Assembly: GCA_003456035.1 (NCBI GenBank)
Contig: DMPJ01000044.1
Coordinates: forward strand, 155-8,129
Direction: 5' to 3'
Length of the DNA stretch: 7,975 bases
DNA from: Planktothrix sp. UBA8402
Lineage (GTDB): Bacteria; Cyanobacteriota; Cyanobacteriia; Cyanobacteriales; Microcoleaceae
The notes under the pieces are model-generated. The model worked only from the letters and a program-made list of their open reading frames with translations. It made no database searches and was not told where the DNA came from. The stretch's first letter is position 1; each line of letters starts with the position of its first letter. Positions 1 through 6,332 of the stretch are shown here, piece by piece. The translations under genes were made by a program, and so were the position numbers.

Positions 1-90
1 CATTAATTTATTAATCAGGCTAGGATCAATAGTTCTTAATCCAGAAACTATGCCTTTTTTTCCAGTTTTTACCGATGATAATGAGATCAT
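1..90 (-). CDS. feoA: FeoA-like ferrous iron transport accessory protein, partial (N-terminal 30 residues)
   Basis: Reading the minus strand from the ATG at 90-88 gives 30 uninterrupted codons that run off the window edge. The peptide begins MISLSSVKTG and continues KKGIVSGLRT, then IDPSLINKLM. This fits the start of a FeoA (SH3-like) domain, in which a short strand, a glycine-containing turn and an acidic residue lead into a helix before the usual GL-PG segment. FeoA is a small cytoplasmic protein that supports FeoB-driven Fe(II) uptake. The start codon lies one base after the stop of the FeoB permease gene. An AGGAG at 103-107 inside that gene sits 12 bases upstream, so translation is probably coupled. 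The call rests on a short sequence plus the feo context; the rest of the gene is outside the window. Confidence 0.75.
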   Translation of the reverse strand, partial: MISLSSVKTGKKGIVSGLRTIDPSLINKLM

Positions 91-91
91 T

Positions 92-1555
92 TTAGAAACT
101 CACTCCTAAAGTATTTAAAGCTAAATTTGTACAGTACCCAACTAAAAAGGCAAAGGGAAAGATAAAGGAAGTCATTAATACCGTAATTAACTTTCCTTGC
201 TCTTTAAACATCATTTGTAATTGGGCAATACAAGGTAAAAACAACGTCAAAACAATCGCCGCAATAAACAACTGATTTCCATTAAAAATCCCCTGTTGCT
301 GCATATCAAATAACCCCGCAGCCCCATAATCTCGTCGGAAAAACCCATATAAGAAAACAGGGGCTGCTTCTTTGGGAAGTCCTAAAGCTAAACTAATTGG
401 TTCTAAACCTCGAATTAGGATATCAAATAAACCCGTTAATTTTCCGAACCAAATAAACACCGATGCCCAAATAAACAGAGGTAAAATTTCATAAAAATAC
501 CATTTCATTCGCACCCAGGTTTTAATGATAATATTCCTGAATTTAGGAATTCTTAAAGGTGGAATTTCCATATAAAATCCCGCCGGTTTTCCAGGGATAA
601 TTTTTGAGGTTAGAAATCCCATTCCCAAGAAAATAGCGATTAAAAATACTGCCCAAGCGATTAATGCTGTTGGTTTTTGCGATAATAACCCGACAATTAA
701 CCCCCATTGTGCCGCACAAGGAATCGCTAAAGAGAGTAAAAAAATCGCAATTAATCTTTCTCGACGGGTCTCTAAAGTGCGGGTTACCATGGTTGCCATC
801 GTATCACAACCAAACCCTAAAACAATCGGAATTACAGACCTTCCTGATAATCCAATTGATTTGAATACCCGATCTAACATTAAGGACAATCTGGGTAAGT
901 AACCACTATCTTCTAGGAGAGAAAACATTAAAAAGAAGGTGGCAACAATGGGTAAAACAATAGCAGTTGCATAGCGAATTCCCAAGGTAATAATTCCATA
1001 GTCATTGGCAATTAAATCCTGTAAAGGTTGCCAAGGAAAAATTAAAGCTGTCACCTGATTAACAACGGGATTAATCTGTTCCTCAAAGAAAGTTTCAATC
1101 AAATCAACTAAGGTTCCTGCCCCAAATTCTCCTACAAATTTATAGACCCCATAGTATAGAATAATCAGTAATATGGGAAATCCAGTTAGGGGATTAACCG
1201 TGATTTGATGCAGTTTTTCTGTGAATAAAGTTTTTTCCTGATCTGGTTCAGTCAGCACCACTTTTTCCAGGTTCCTAGCCTGTTGGTGACGAGTCTGGGC
1301 AATAGCCGAGCAAAGAGATTCTTCTAATTGATTTTGGGTAGTTGCCAGAATAATTTCTACTTCTTGATATCGGGTTTGATCCTGTTGAAGTAATTGCCAA
1401 AGATGGGGATCTTTTTGCAAAATCATTAAGGCTAAACTGCGACGGGAAATTGTATAATTATCCACCCAGTTCGGGAGAGAATCTTCAGAGAATAGAGACT
1501 CGATTTTGGAAATGGCGTTCTCGATGGGTTGCGGATAAATCACTGGACTCAACAT
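92..1555 (-). CDS. feoB: FeoB permease subunit (spacer helices plus Gate/nucleoside-recognition membrane domain) of a split FeoB
   Basis: This 487-residue membrane protein is the C-terminal two-thirds of a FeoB ferrous iron transporter. Residues 1-115 are mainly helical and polar and match the spacer (GDI-like) region that normally follows the G domain. The membrane part starts at NPLTG (121-125), where typical FeoB has an HP-x-x-G motif. Hydrophobic segments lie at roughly 126-145, 190-214, 267-290, 297-316, 352-372, 429-449 and 457-478. The family signature LEDSGYLPR is at 214-222. The two Gate motifs carry Cys250 (GFGCDTMAT), Cys280 (IPCAAQ) and Cys442 (LPCIAQ). GCDTMA replaces the usual GCNVPA, so this is a divergent FeoB clade. 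The ATG at 1555 has an AAGGA at 1569-1565, nine bases upstream. A TAA lies in the same frame two codons before the ATG, so the protein is a separate translation product. Its start overlaps the GTPase gene by 71 bases. Confidence 0.9.
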   Translation of the reverse strand: MLSPVIYPQPIENAISKIESLFSEDSLPNWVDNYTISRRSLALMILQKDPHLWQLLQQDQTRYQEVEIILATTQNQLEESLCSAIAQTRHQQARNLEKVVLTEPDQEKTLFTEKLHQITVNPLTGFPILLIILYYGVYKFVGEFGAGTLVDLIETFFEEQINPVVNQVTALIFPWQPLQDLIANDYGIITLGIRYATAIVLPIVATFFLMFSLLEDSGYLPRLSLMLDRVFKSIGLSGRSVIPIVLGFGCDTMATMVTRTLETRRERLIAIFLLSLAIPCAAQWGLIVGLLSQKPTALIAWAVFLIAIFLGMGFLTSKIIPGKPAGFYMEIPPLRIPKFRNIIIKTWVRMKWYFYEILPLFIWASVFIWFGKLTGLFDILIRGLEPISLALGLPKEAAPVFLYGFFRRDYGAAGLFDMQQQGIFNGNQLFIAAIVLTLFLPCIAQLQMMFKEQGKLITVLMTSFIFPFAFLVGYCTNLALNTLGVSF

Positions 1556-2147
1556 GGTTTATAATCCTTTCTTTCAACCAGCGTAATCCTTGGTTTAAAG
1601 CGGCTGCCATTGTGACAATGGGAATGCCTAATTGAGTTTCTAAATCTTCAGTTTGAATGGCTAACCCTAATTGTCTGGCTTCATCCATCATATTGATAGC
1701 TAGTAAAACGGGTAAACCTGTTTCTATGAGTTGAAATGTTAGAGGTAACATTCGACTCAAATTTTTAGCATCAACAACATGAACAACTAAATCAAACCAT
1801 TCGCTCATTAATAAATCTCTGGAGACTTTTTCTTCTTCGGTAATCGGAATCAAGGAATACATTCCCGGGGTATCAACAACCGTAATCGGAGTATTACCGA
1901 TTTTCATTTCCCCCCGGGAGATTTCTACTGTTGTCCCTGGGTAGTTGGACACGGTAACATACGTCCCCGTTAACCCGTTAAAAACTACGCTTTTACCGAC
2001 ATTCGGCATTCCCACCAGGGCAATTCTGGGGATTTTGTGGGGTTCAATCACGGTTTCCGGTGGCTTCTTGAGAAAATATCTCAAGAATTTGTCAAAAAAA
2101 CGCGGAGAATGACTGGAACATTGGCGGGAACACTTGTGACAGTCCAT
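1485..2147 (-). CDS. feoB: FeoB GTPase subunit (G domain only) of a split FeoB
   Basis: This 220-residue protein is the N-terminal G domain of FeoB, the GTPase that drives or gates ferrous iron uptake. It would act on the cytoplasmic face of the permease encoded next. G1 is GMPNVGKS (46-53) and G2 is the threonine pair in YPGTTVE (69-75). G3 is DTPG (92-95), G4 is NMMD (152-155), and a weak G5 is at about 180-187. The stretch VSNYPGTTVE is typical of FeoB. Residues 1-37 form an N-terminal extension with a Cys/His cluster (Cys3, His4, Cys6, Cys10, His13) and then a basic, aromatic-rich helix. The G domain ends near WLKERI (190-195). The last 20 or so residues are the out-of-frame reading of the permease start and may be dispensable. 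No Shine-Dalgarno precedes the ATG at 2147. This is the first gene of the feo operon, so the promoter should lie in 2148-2260. Confidence 0.9.
   Translation of the reverse strand: MDCHKCSRQCSSHSPRFFDKFLRYFLKKPPETVIEPHKIPRIALVGMPNVGKSVVFNGLTGTYVTVSNYPGTTVEISRGEMKIGNTPITVVDTPGMYSLIPITEEEKVSRDLLMSEWFDLVVHVVDAKNLSRMLPLTFQLIETGLPVLLAINMMDEARQLGLAIQTEDLETQLGIPIVTMAAALNQGLRWLKERIINHVESSDLSATHRERHFQNRVSIL
1565..1569 (-). promoter_or_regulatory. Internal ribosome binding site for the FeoB permease subunit
   Basis: AAGGA on the minus strand, nine bases before the ATG at 1555-1553, lies inside the coding region of the GTPase subunit. With the in-frame TAA at 1561-1559 it supports independent initiation of the permease rather than a frameshift fusion. 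Confidence 0.6.
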
Positions 2148-2213
2148 AGTTATTCAGGATTTGATCATGTATCCAAGCAATATAGCCGATTATGAAACCA
2201 ATATCTATCCAAA

Positions 2214-2239
2214 AATTATCAAGAAATGTAAAGATAATT
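2214..2239. promoter_or_regulatory. Inverted repeat, possible operator of the feo operon
   Basis: AATTATC (2214-2220) and GATAATT (2233-2239) form a perfect 7-bp inverted repeat around a 12-bp spacer. It is 67 bp upstream of the FeoB GTPase start. On the minus strand a TACAAT hexamer (2251-2246) lies just upstream and could be a -10 element, though no good -35 is visible. GATAAT-type half sites resemble parts of Fur boxes, and feo operons are commonly iron-regulated. The spacing does not match the classical 19-bp Fur box, so Fur binding is only a guess. Confidence 0.3.
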
Positions 2240-2286
2240 AAGAAAATTGTATAGATTTATTAAATTGACTTGACTTTTGCCAGTAT

Positions 2287-2441
2287 TATGGTAAAAAAGA
2301 TGCAAATTTTGGATGAAGTTAGTCAAAATTAGTTAAAGCCACTTATCGCTATAAACTGTCAAGAAATTACCATAGTAATCGCCCTTGGCAGTATGGGACA
2401 AAGACTGATATTGATCAATTTATTTTCATTAAATGCCAAGG
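2287..2441. repeat. Two successive inverted repeats in the divergent intergenic region
   Basis: TATGGTAA (2287-2294) pairs perfectly with TTACCATA (2367-2374), and CCTTGGCA (2383-2390) pairs perfectly with TGCCAAGG (2434-2441). The palindrome ATTGATCAAT (2410-2419) lies in the second loop. The right arm of the second repeat covers the proposed -35 of the cassette promoter, so it could be a regulator site or a folded leader. The 2148-2499 region otherwise holds the possible feo operator, the cassette promoter and a 41-codon open stretch without a start (2323-2445). I see no intact gene or RNA gene in it. Confidence 0.35.
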
Positions 2442-2461
2442 ATAAATAAAAATGCTATAAT
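2433..2461 (+). promoter_or_regulatory. Sigma70-type extended -10 promoter of the three-gene cassette
   Basis: TATAAT at 2456-2461 is a perfect -10 box. It is preceded by TG one base upstream (2453-2454), giving an extended -10. ATGCCA at 2433-2438 matches four of six -35 bases with a 17-bp spacer. Transcription would start near 2468. That leaves about 31 bases before the ATG at 2500, but only about 10 before the ATG at 2479. Confidence 0.6.
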
Positions 2462-2499
2462 CAAACCATCATCTATGTTTGTTTATCTTTGTGTCCATT

Positions 2500-3183
2500 A
2501 TGATCCCGAAGGTACAAATCACTCAATTAGCATTTGTTATTAGGGCTAAGAATCATAATCCTAGTTTGCTAACTCGTGATTTTTTTAGAATTAATAAAAT
2601 TGTTGATGCAGATTGGGTGGTTACTTCTCCTGTTTTTACTACGGATATCATTTCTCAAGTCGTTTATAAAAACGGCGTAACGATTTTTATTCAACCTGAT
2701 CAAATATCTTTTAAACAATCAATAGAAGGGGAGTATTCCCAGAATCAGGTGCTTCTTCAAGATTTAGCCCTAAGATATTTAGAAGTTTTTCCCGATCTTA
2801 ATTATTCTGCGATGGAAATTAATTCAATGGGTCATATTGAGTTTCAATCTCAAGAAGAATTAGACAATTATATATCTGATTATTTATTAAGACCCGGAGA
2901 CTGGAAAAACTTCTTAAACAAAAAACCATCATTATCAGCCACTTTAATCTATTCCTTTGAGGATTATCAGATCAATGTTTCTATCGAACCCGTTTTAATT
3001 TATGATGATCAAAAAGCAACTGAAAAAAATCTAGGGATTCTATTTGCTGGTAGTATTCATCGAGACTTTATCCTAGTTCATAACTCAGAGGATAAGTTAA
3101 AACCTCTTAAAGAAAGGGTATCTCTTTGGTCTGACGATGTGAATAGCTATATTTCATTAGTTAATGATTGTTTATTAAATTAG
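2500..3183 (+). CDS. Uncharacterised protein A, first gene of a three-gene accessory cassette
   Basis: I do not recognise a named family. The 227-residue product starts MIPKVQITQLAF and is predicted soluble, with no signal peptide or membrane segment. The N-terminal half alternates hydrophobic and polar residues in strand-like stretches, for example around VVYKNGVTIFIQPDQISF. An acidic, aromatic middle part follows. The end has strand-like LGILFAGSIHRDFILVH and then an amphipathic helix. An in-frame ATG at 2479 would add MFIFVSI. I prefer 2500 because it leaves a normal leader after the predicted transcription start, but neither start has a Shine-Dalgarno, so the choice is open. The stop codon TAG (3181-3183) overlaps the strong ribosome binding site of the next gene, so the two are probably coupled. 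The gene is AT-rich compared with the flanking housekeeping genes, which suggests a different history. It could be a sensor, an immunity or chaperone partner, or a structural component; nothing visible decides. Confidence 0.75.
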   Translation: MIPKVQITQLAFVIRAKNHNPSLLTRDFFRINKIVDADWVVTSPVFTTDIISQVVYKNGVTIFIQPDQISFKQSIEGEYSQNQVLLQDLALRYLEVFPDLNYSAMEINSMGHIEFQSQEELDNYISDYLLRPGDWKNFLNKKPSLSATLIYSFEDYQINVSIEPVLIYDDQKATEKNLGILFAGSIHRDFILVHNSEDKLKPLKERVSLWSDDVNSYISLVNDCLLN

Positions 3184-3187
3184 GAGG
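3182..3187 (+). promoter_or_regulatory. Strong Shine-Dalgarno fixing the start of cassette gene B
   Basis: A perfect AGGAGG overlaps the TAG stop of the upstream gene and sits ten bases before the ATG at 3198-3200. It decides the start against a TTG at 3168. It is the only strong ribosome binding site in the cassette, so protein B may be made in excess over A and C. Confidence 0.8.
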
Positions 3188-3197
3188 AATAATTACT

Positions 3198-3800
3198 ATG
3201 ACTATCAACTATGAAAATATCAATACTATCACAGAGATTTATGATTATGATTCTCAGCAGCTATCAGTTAAAGAAATAGTATTTCCTAAAATGTCTAATT
3301 CTAGCGAAATCAGGGTCTTAAATCGCCAAGATTTTAGCAAGGCTTTATCAAGTATTTTTCCTGGTGAAAAGCCAAAATTTCCAGGTTTTTTACTTAAAAA
3401 GTCATTAACTAATCCTGATGATTTTATGATTACCTTAAACCGTCTTTTAGAGTTAACAGAAATAGACCCTGATTTAGATGAGGAAGAGGAGGATGAGATA
3501 TTAAATCCCTCAGATTATGCAGTTTCAAAATCAGTGAAACAATTAAGCGATTTATCTGAATTATTAGGTCGATCTTTTCCTCGCGGTTTTTCTTCTTTAG
3601 AAAGTCGAGGAGGAGTTAACTTGATTTGGAAGAATCAAGATTTTGACAAAGAAATTCGGGTTAAAATTCCTGTTAATTGTGATTTTCAAGAGTCAGTTTA
3701 CTACAGAAAAGGTGATGACAGCGAGTTAATTAAGAATCCTTCTTTAGAGAAAATCTCTCAGCTTCTTCTGTGGCTATCTACTAATCAACCAATTATTTAG
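3198..3800 (+). CDS. Uncharacterised acidic protein B, second gene of the accessory cassette
   Basis: I do not recognise a named family for this 200-residue soluble protein. The start is the ATG at 3198, set by AGGAGG at 3182-3187. Residues 78-90 (ITLNRLLELTEID) look helical and lead into a very acidic run, DPDLDEEEEDE, ending near residue 100. A helix at about 107-124 follows. SRGGVNLIW (136-144) and EIRVKIPV (152-159) then look like a pair of beta strands, with a YYRKGDD turn at 168-174 and a final helix at about 181-194. The layout of a helical segment followed by a small strand-rich part and an acidic patch would suit a binding partner of another protein. In this setting that could be gene C's product, but this is inference. 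The gene follows A with a 14-bp gap and precedes C by 13 bp. Confidence 0.8.
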   Translation: MTINYENINTITEIYDYDSQQLSVKEIVFPKMSNSSEIRVLNRQDFSKALSSIFPGEKPKFPGFLLKKSLTNPDDFMITLNRLLELTEIDPDLDEEEEDEILNPSDYAVSKSVKQLSDLSELLGRSFPRGFSSLESRGGVNLIWKNQDFDKEIRVKIPVNCDFQESVYYRKGDDSELIKNPSLEKISQLLLWLSTNQPII

Positions 3801-3813
3801 TGTATAAGCATCT

Positions 3814-4197
3814 GTGGATAAATTATCTGATGACACGATATTATATCGAGCTATTACTAAAAAAAAATGGATTGACCCTGATAAAGCAGTTGATGCAGAA
3901 GCGTTTATTTTACGGATAAAGAGAGGAAACTATGAGGAGGCTTTATCTGCTGCACTTGAACCTGAACAATCTTATAATAGATTGTCTAAATGTTGGGGGG
4001 TAATTCGTTTTACTGTTAGGGATGTTAGAGAATTGGGGTTAGATGCGATTCAGGATAAACCTGACCATGTAAGTATTATTAATGTTCCTAATCCTGAAAC
4101 ACACGAAAAGGAAGCAACAGATATTGGAACTAAGTTAGCAAAGAAATCTCGATTATTTTTAGATCGTTTAAATAATCCTATTATCAACAAAAAGTAG
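3814..4197 (+). CDS. Uncharacterised small protein C, third gene of the accessory cassette
   Basis: This 127-residue soluble protein is not one I can name. The start is GTG at 3814, since an in-frame TAA at 3805 closes the frame upstream. No Shine-Dalgarno is visible, so translation probably depends on ribosomes leaving gene B, which ends 13 bp upstream. Compact motifs suggest an enzyme-like fold: ILYRAI (9-14) near the N-terminus, AFILR (30-34), CWGVIRFTVRDVRELGLD (60-77), DHVSI (84-88), and a helix ending LAKKSR (108-113). Arg12, Arg34 and His85 are the polar residues I would expect to be conserved. A small fold opening with a YRAI strand recalls RES- or ADP-ribosyltransferase-type toxins, but the resemblance is weak and I make no assignment. 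The cassette ends here with an inverted repeat across the stop codon. Confidence 0.75.
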   Translation: MDKLSDDTILYRAITKKKWIDPDKAVDAEAFILRIKRGNYEEALSAALEPEQSYNRLSKCWGVIRFTVRDVRELGLDAIQDKPDHVSIINVPNPETHEKEATDIGTKLAKKSRLFLDRLNNPIINKK

Positions 4198-4224
4198 ATT
4201 TTTATTATATTTAATTATCTACTT
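4192..4224. repeat. Inverted repeat across the stop codon of cassette gene C
   Basis: AAGTAGAT (4192-4199) and ATCTACTT (4217-4224) form a perfect 8-bp inverted repeat around a 17-base, almost pure A/T loop. The left arm contains the TAG stop (4195-4197). In the plus-strand transcript it could fold into a weak hairpin at the end of the cassette. No U-tract follows, so a canonical intrinsic terminator is not supported. The rest of the gap to accA holds a small imperfect dyad (GATGT/ACATC near 4236-4254) and A/T-rich sequence, with no clear promoter. Confidence 0.35.
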
Positions 4225-4400
4225 CTCCTCCGTTGATGTCGAGGCTCAACATCATAAGTGATTTGACTTACTCAAAGCTGTGCAAAAGTGTCATTGACAT
4301 TGCTTGTTAAGGTGTTTTTGAGTTTCTGGGGTGAAACAGCCATCATTTTCCGGTAAAATAATAAAAATAATATTCATCCTGTGTAACAGTAATTTTGAGT

Positions 4401-5381
4401 GTGGCTAATTCTAATCGAAAACCGATTCTCCTTGACTTTGAAAAGCCTCTAGTTGAACTAGAAAGCCGAATTGACCAGATTCGTCAGTTAGCGAATGAAA
4501 ATGGTGTGGATGTGTCCGAGGAAATCCTACAACTCGAAGCTCGCGCGGGCCAATTGCGACAAGAAATTTTCAGTGGTTTATCTCCCTTACAACGGCTGCA
4601 ACTGGCTCGCCATCCCCGTCGCCCCAGTACCCTAGATTATATTCAAGCGATCACCGATGAATGGATGGAACTTCATGGCGATCGCCGGGGCTATGATGAT
4701 CCGGCTTTAGTGGGTGGTGTGGCTCGTTTAGGGGGACAACCCGTAGTTATCCTCGGTCATCAGAAAGGACGGGATACCAAAGATAATGTCGCTCGCAATT
4801 TCGGCATGGCCGCCCCCGGAGGTTATCGGAAAGCCATGCGCCTGATGGAACACGCTAACCGATTTGGGATGCCGATTATAACCTTTATTGATACTCCTGG
4901 GGCTTGGGCGGGAGTGGATGCCGAAAAATTAGGCCAAGGAGAAGCGATCGCCTATAACCTCCGAGAAATGTTTGATTTAGAGGTTCCGATTATCTGTACT
5001 GTTATTGGTGAGGGCGGTTCCGGTGGAGCATTAGGAATTGGTGTGGGTGAAAAACTGCTAATGTTAGAACATTCGGTTTATACCGTAGCCACCCCCGAAG
5101 CCTGCGCCGCCATTTTGTGGAAAGATGCGGGTCAAGCACCCCAAGCAGCCCAGGCTTTGAAAATTACCTCAAAAGACCTAAAACAATTAGGTATTATCGA
5201 TCAAGTTGTACCCGAACCCGAGGGAGGTGCCCATAGCAACCCCTTGAAAGCAGCAGAATTGCTCAAAAATGCTCTAATCAAATCTTTAGGGGAACTTCAG
5301 GCTTTAACATCCAGCGAGCGCCGAGAAATGCGCTATCAGAAATTTAGAAATATTGGAGTTTTTTCAGAAGTCCATGTTTAA
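4401..5381 (+). CDS. accA: Acetyl-CoA carboxylase carboxyltransferase subunit alpha
   Basis: AccA pairs with AccD to form the carboxyltransferase of acetyl-CoA carboxylase. It moves the carboxyl group from biotin on AccB to acetyl-CoA, giving malonyl-CoA for fatty acid synthesis in the cytoplasm. From the GTG at 4401 the protein has 326 residues, the normal family length, and begins [20 protein letters not shown] six bases upstream (4395) would add two residues and is less likely. A helical N-terminal region (about 10-65) precedes the crotonase-like domain. Visible family motifs are HGDR (92-95), [11 protein letters not shown] (119-129), [11 protein letters not shown] (139-149), DTPGA (164-168) and the glycine-rich oxyanion segment [10 protein letters not shown] (203-212). 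Two HIP1 sites lie within the gene. No strong Shine-Dalgarno is present. The gene follows the AT-rich cassette by about 200 bp and is probably transcribed separately. Confidence 0.97.
   Translation: MANSNRKPILLDFEKPLVELESRIDQIRQLANENGVDVSEEILQLEARAGQLRQEIFSGLSPLQRLQLARHPRRPSTLDYIQAITDEWMELHGDRRGYDDPALVGGVARLGGQPVVILGHQKGRDTKDNVARNFGMAAPGGYRKAMRLMEHANRFGMPIITFIDTPGAWAGVDAEKLGQGEAIAYNLREMFDLEVPIICTVIGEGGSGGALGIGVGEKLLMLEHSVYTVATPEACAAILWKDAGQAPQAAQALKITSKDLKQLGIIDQVVPEPEGGAHSNPLKAAELLKNALIKSLGELQALTSSERREMRYQKFRNIGVFSEVHV
4678..4685. repeat. HIP1 octameric palindrome
   Basis: GCGATCGC within accA, as part of the longer palindrome GGCGATCGCC. HIP1 is a highly repeated palindrome typical of many cyanobacterial genomes, and it supports the taxonomic assignment. 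Confidence 0.85.
4944..4951. repeat. HIP1 octameric palindrome
   Basis: A second GCGATCGC within accA. None occurs in the cassette or the feo genes of this window. Confidence 0.85.
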
Positions 5382-5538
5382 AAGGTAGACTCAGTTGCCG
5401 TTAATCTTCAAAACCGCCGCCGGAAAACCGAGTTCACTGATATACTGATGATGGTAACAAATCTTTACACATTTCTCAGATTAGGCCGTTTATAGATTTG
5501 TGACATCAGTTTTAGTCCCATGGCCGACCACTTAAAAG

Positions 5539-6264
5539 ATGACTTCTCCCATGCAAAAAAGAGCCTTGATCACAGGAGCTAGTAGCGGAATTGGTCGGGC
5601 AACGGCCCTGGCCTTTGCCAAAGCCGGGATTGATATTGCATTGGTCAGTCGCCAAAAGGATCGCTTAGAGGCTGTAGCCGAAGAAGCCCACAACTTGGGA
5701 GTGGAAGCCAAAGCCTTTCCCCTGGACTTGGCGAAAGTTGAACAAGTCCATGCCCAAATTGATAGTATTGTGGCTGCTTTTGGCCCAGTTAACATCCTGG
5801 TAAATAATGCCGGAATGGGATACACCGGAGACTTAATTGATACATCCCTAGCAGATTGGCAACGGGTGATCGACTTAAACTTAACCAGCGTATTCCAGTG
5901 TATCAAAGGAGTTTTGCCAGGGATGCGGGATCAAGGAAGTGGAACGATTATTAATGTTGTCTCCATTGCTGGCCTACAGGCTTTCCCCAACTGGGGCGTC
6001 TACTGCGTGAGTAAATTTGGTTTGATGGCCCTATCTAAAACCTTGGCTATGGAAGAACGAGATCATGGAATTCGGGTGACAGCCCTCTGTCCTGGTTCTG
6101 TGAATACTCCCATCTGGGATAGCGAAACGGTTCAAGCTGACTTTGATCGCTCGGCAATGCTAACACCGGAAATTGTAGCCGAGTCAGTTCTCCATGTCGC
6201 ATTATTACCAAAAGTTGCTGTGATTGAAGAATTAGTTCTAATGCCCAATGTCGGCAGGTTTTGA
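5539..6264 (+). CDS. Short-chain dehydrogenase/reductase (classical SDR), probably NADPH-dependent
   Basis: This is a 241-residue classical SDR with an intact Rossmann fold and catalytic site. The nucleotide-binding motif TGASSGIG is at 12-19. SR (37-38) after the second strand favours NADP(H). NNAG is at 89-92. The catalytic residues are Asn114, Ser142, Tyr155 and Lys159 (YCVSK), and the PG motif is at 185-186. It should be a cytoplasmic oxidoreductase acting on a carbonyl or alcohol; the sequence does not fix the substrate. It lies 157 bp after accA and 68 bp before folE. The first neighbour suggests a FabG-like ketoacyl reductase; the second suggests a pterin reductase of sepiapterin reductase type. 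The start is ATG 5539, with ATG 5551 (residue 5) as an alternative; neither has a clear Shine-Dalgarno. The fold is certain, the substrate is not. Confidence 0.93.
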   Translation: MTSPMQKRALITGASSGIGRATALAFAKAGIDIALVSRQKDRLEAVAEEAHNLGVEAKAFPLDLAKVEQVHAQIDSIVAAFGPVNILVNNAGMGYTGDLIDTSLADWQRVIDLNLTSVFQCIKGVLPGMRDQGSGTIINVVSIAGLQAFPNWGVYCVSKFGLMALSKTLAMEERDHGIRVTALCPGSVNTPIWDSETVQADFDRSAMLTPEIVAESVLHVALLPKVAVIEELVLMPNVGRF

Positions 6265-6332
6265 ATCTTTTTCAATATCGATTTTAAAACCGTTTAACTT
6301 TGTTGTTTCTAAACCTTGATTCAAGATACACC

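Noticed and set aside
664..864. Plus-strand open frame of 66 codons
   Set aside because: It lies opposite the conserved FeoB membrane domain and has no domain or ribosome binding site.
1485..1555. Programmed frameshift joining the two FeoB parts
   Set aside because: The permease frame has a TAA two codons before its ATG and a good ribosome binding site, and I see no slippery sequence, so separate initiation explains it better.
1450..1635. Plus-strand open frame of 61 codons
   Set aside because: It lies opposite the FeoB GTPase/permease junction and reads as the complement of conserved coding sequence.
2288..2332. 14-codon ATG frame in the divergent intergenic region
   Set aside because: It is too short, has no Shine-Dalgarno and shows no recognisable product; it is mentioned only as part of a possible remnant.
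3168..3197. TTG start giving a 10-residue extension of protein B
   Set aside because: AGGAGG at 3182-3187 is ideally placed for the ATG at 3198, and the TTG lies inside the upstream gene without its own site.
4294..4299. Perfect -35 hexamer TTGACA upstream of accA
   Set aside because: No acceptable -10 hexamer lies 15-19 bp downstream, so I did not call a promoter.
5454..5468. NtcA-like site GTA...TAC upstream of the SDR
   Set aside because: The spacer is 9 bases rather than the required 8, and no well-placed -10 box follows.
5532..5906. Minus-strand open frame of 124 codons
   Set aside because: It is antisense to the SDR, whose Rossmann motifs are intact; its product shows no recognisable domain.
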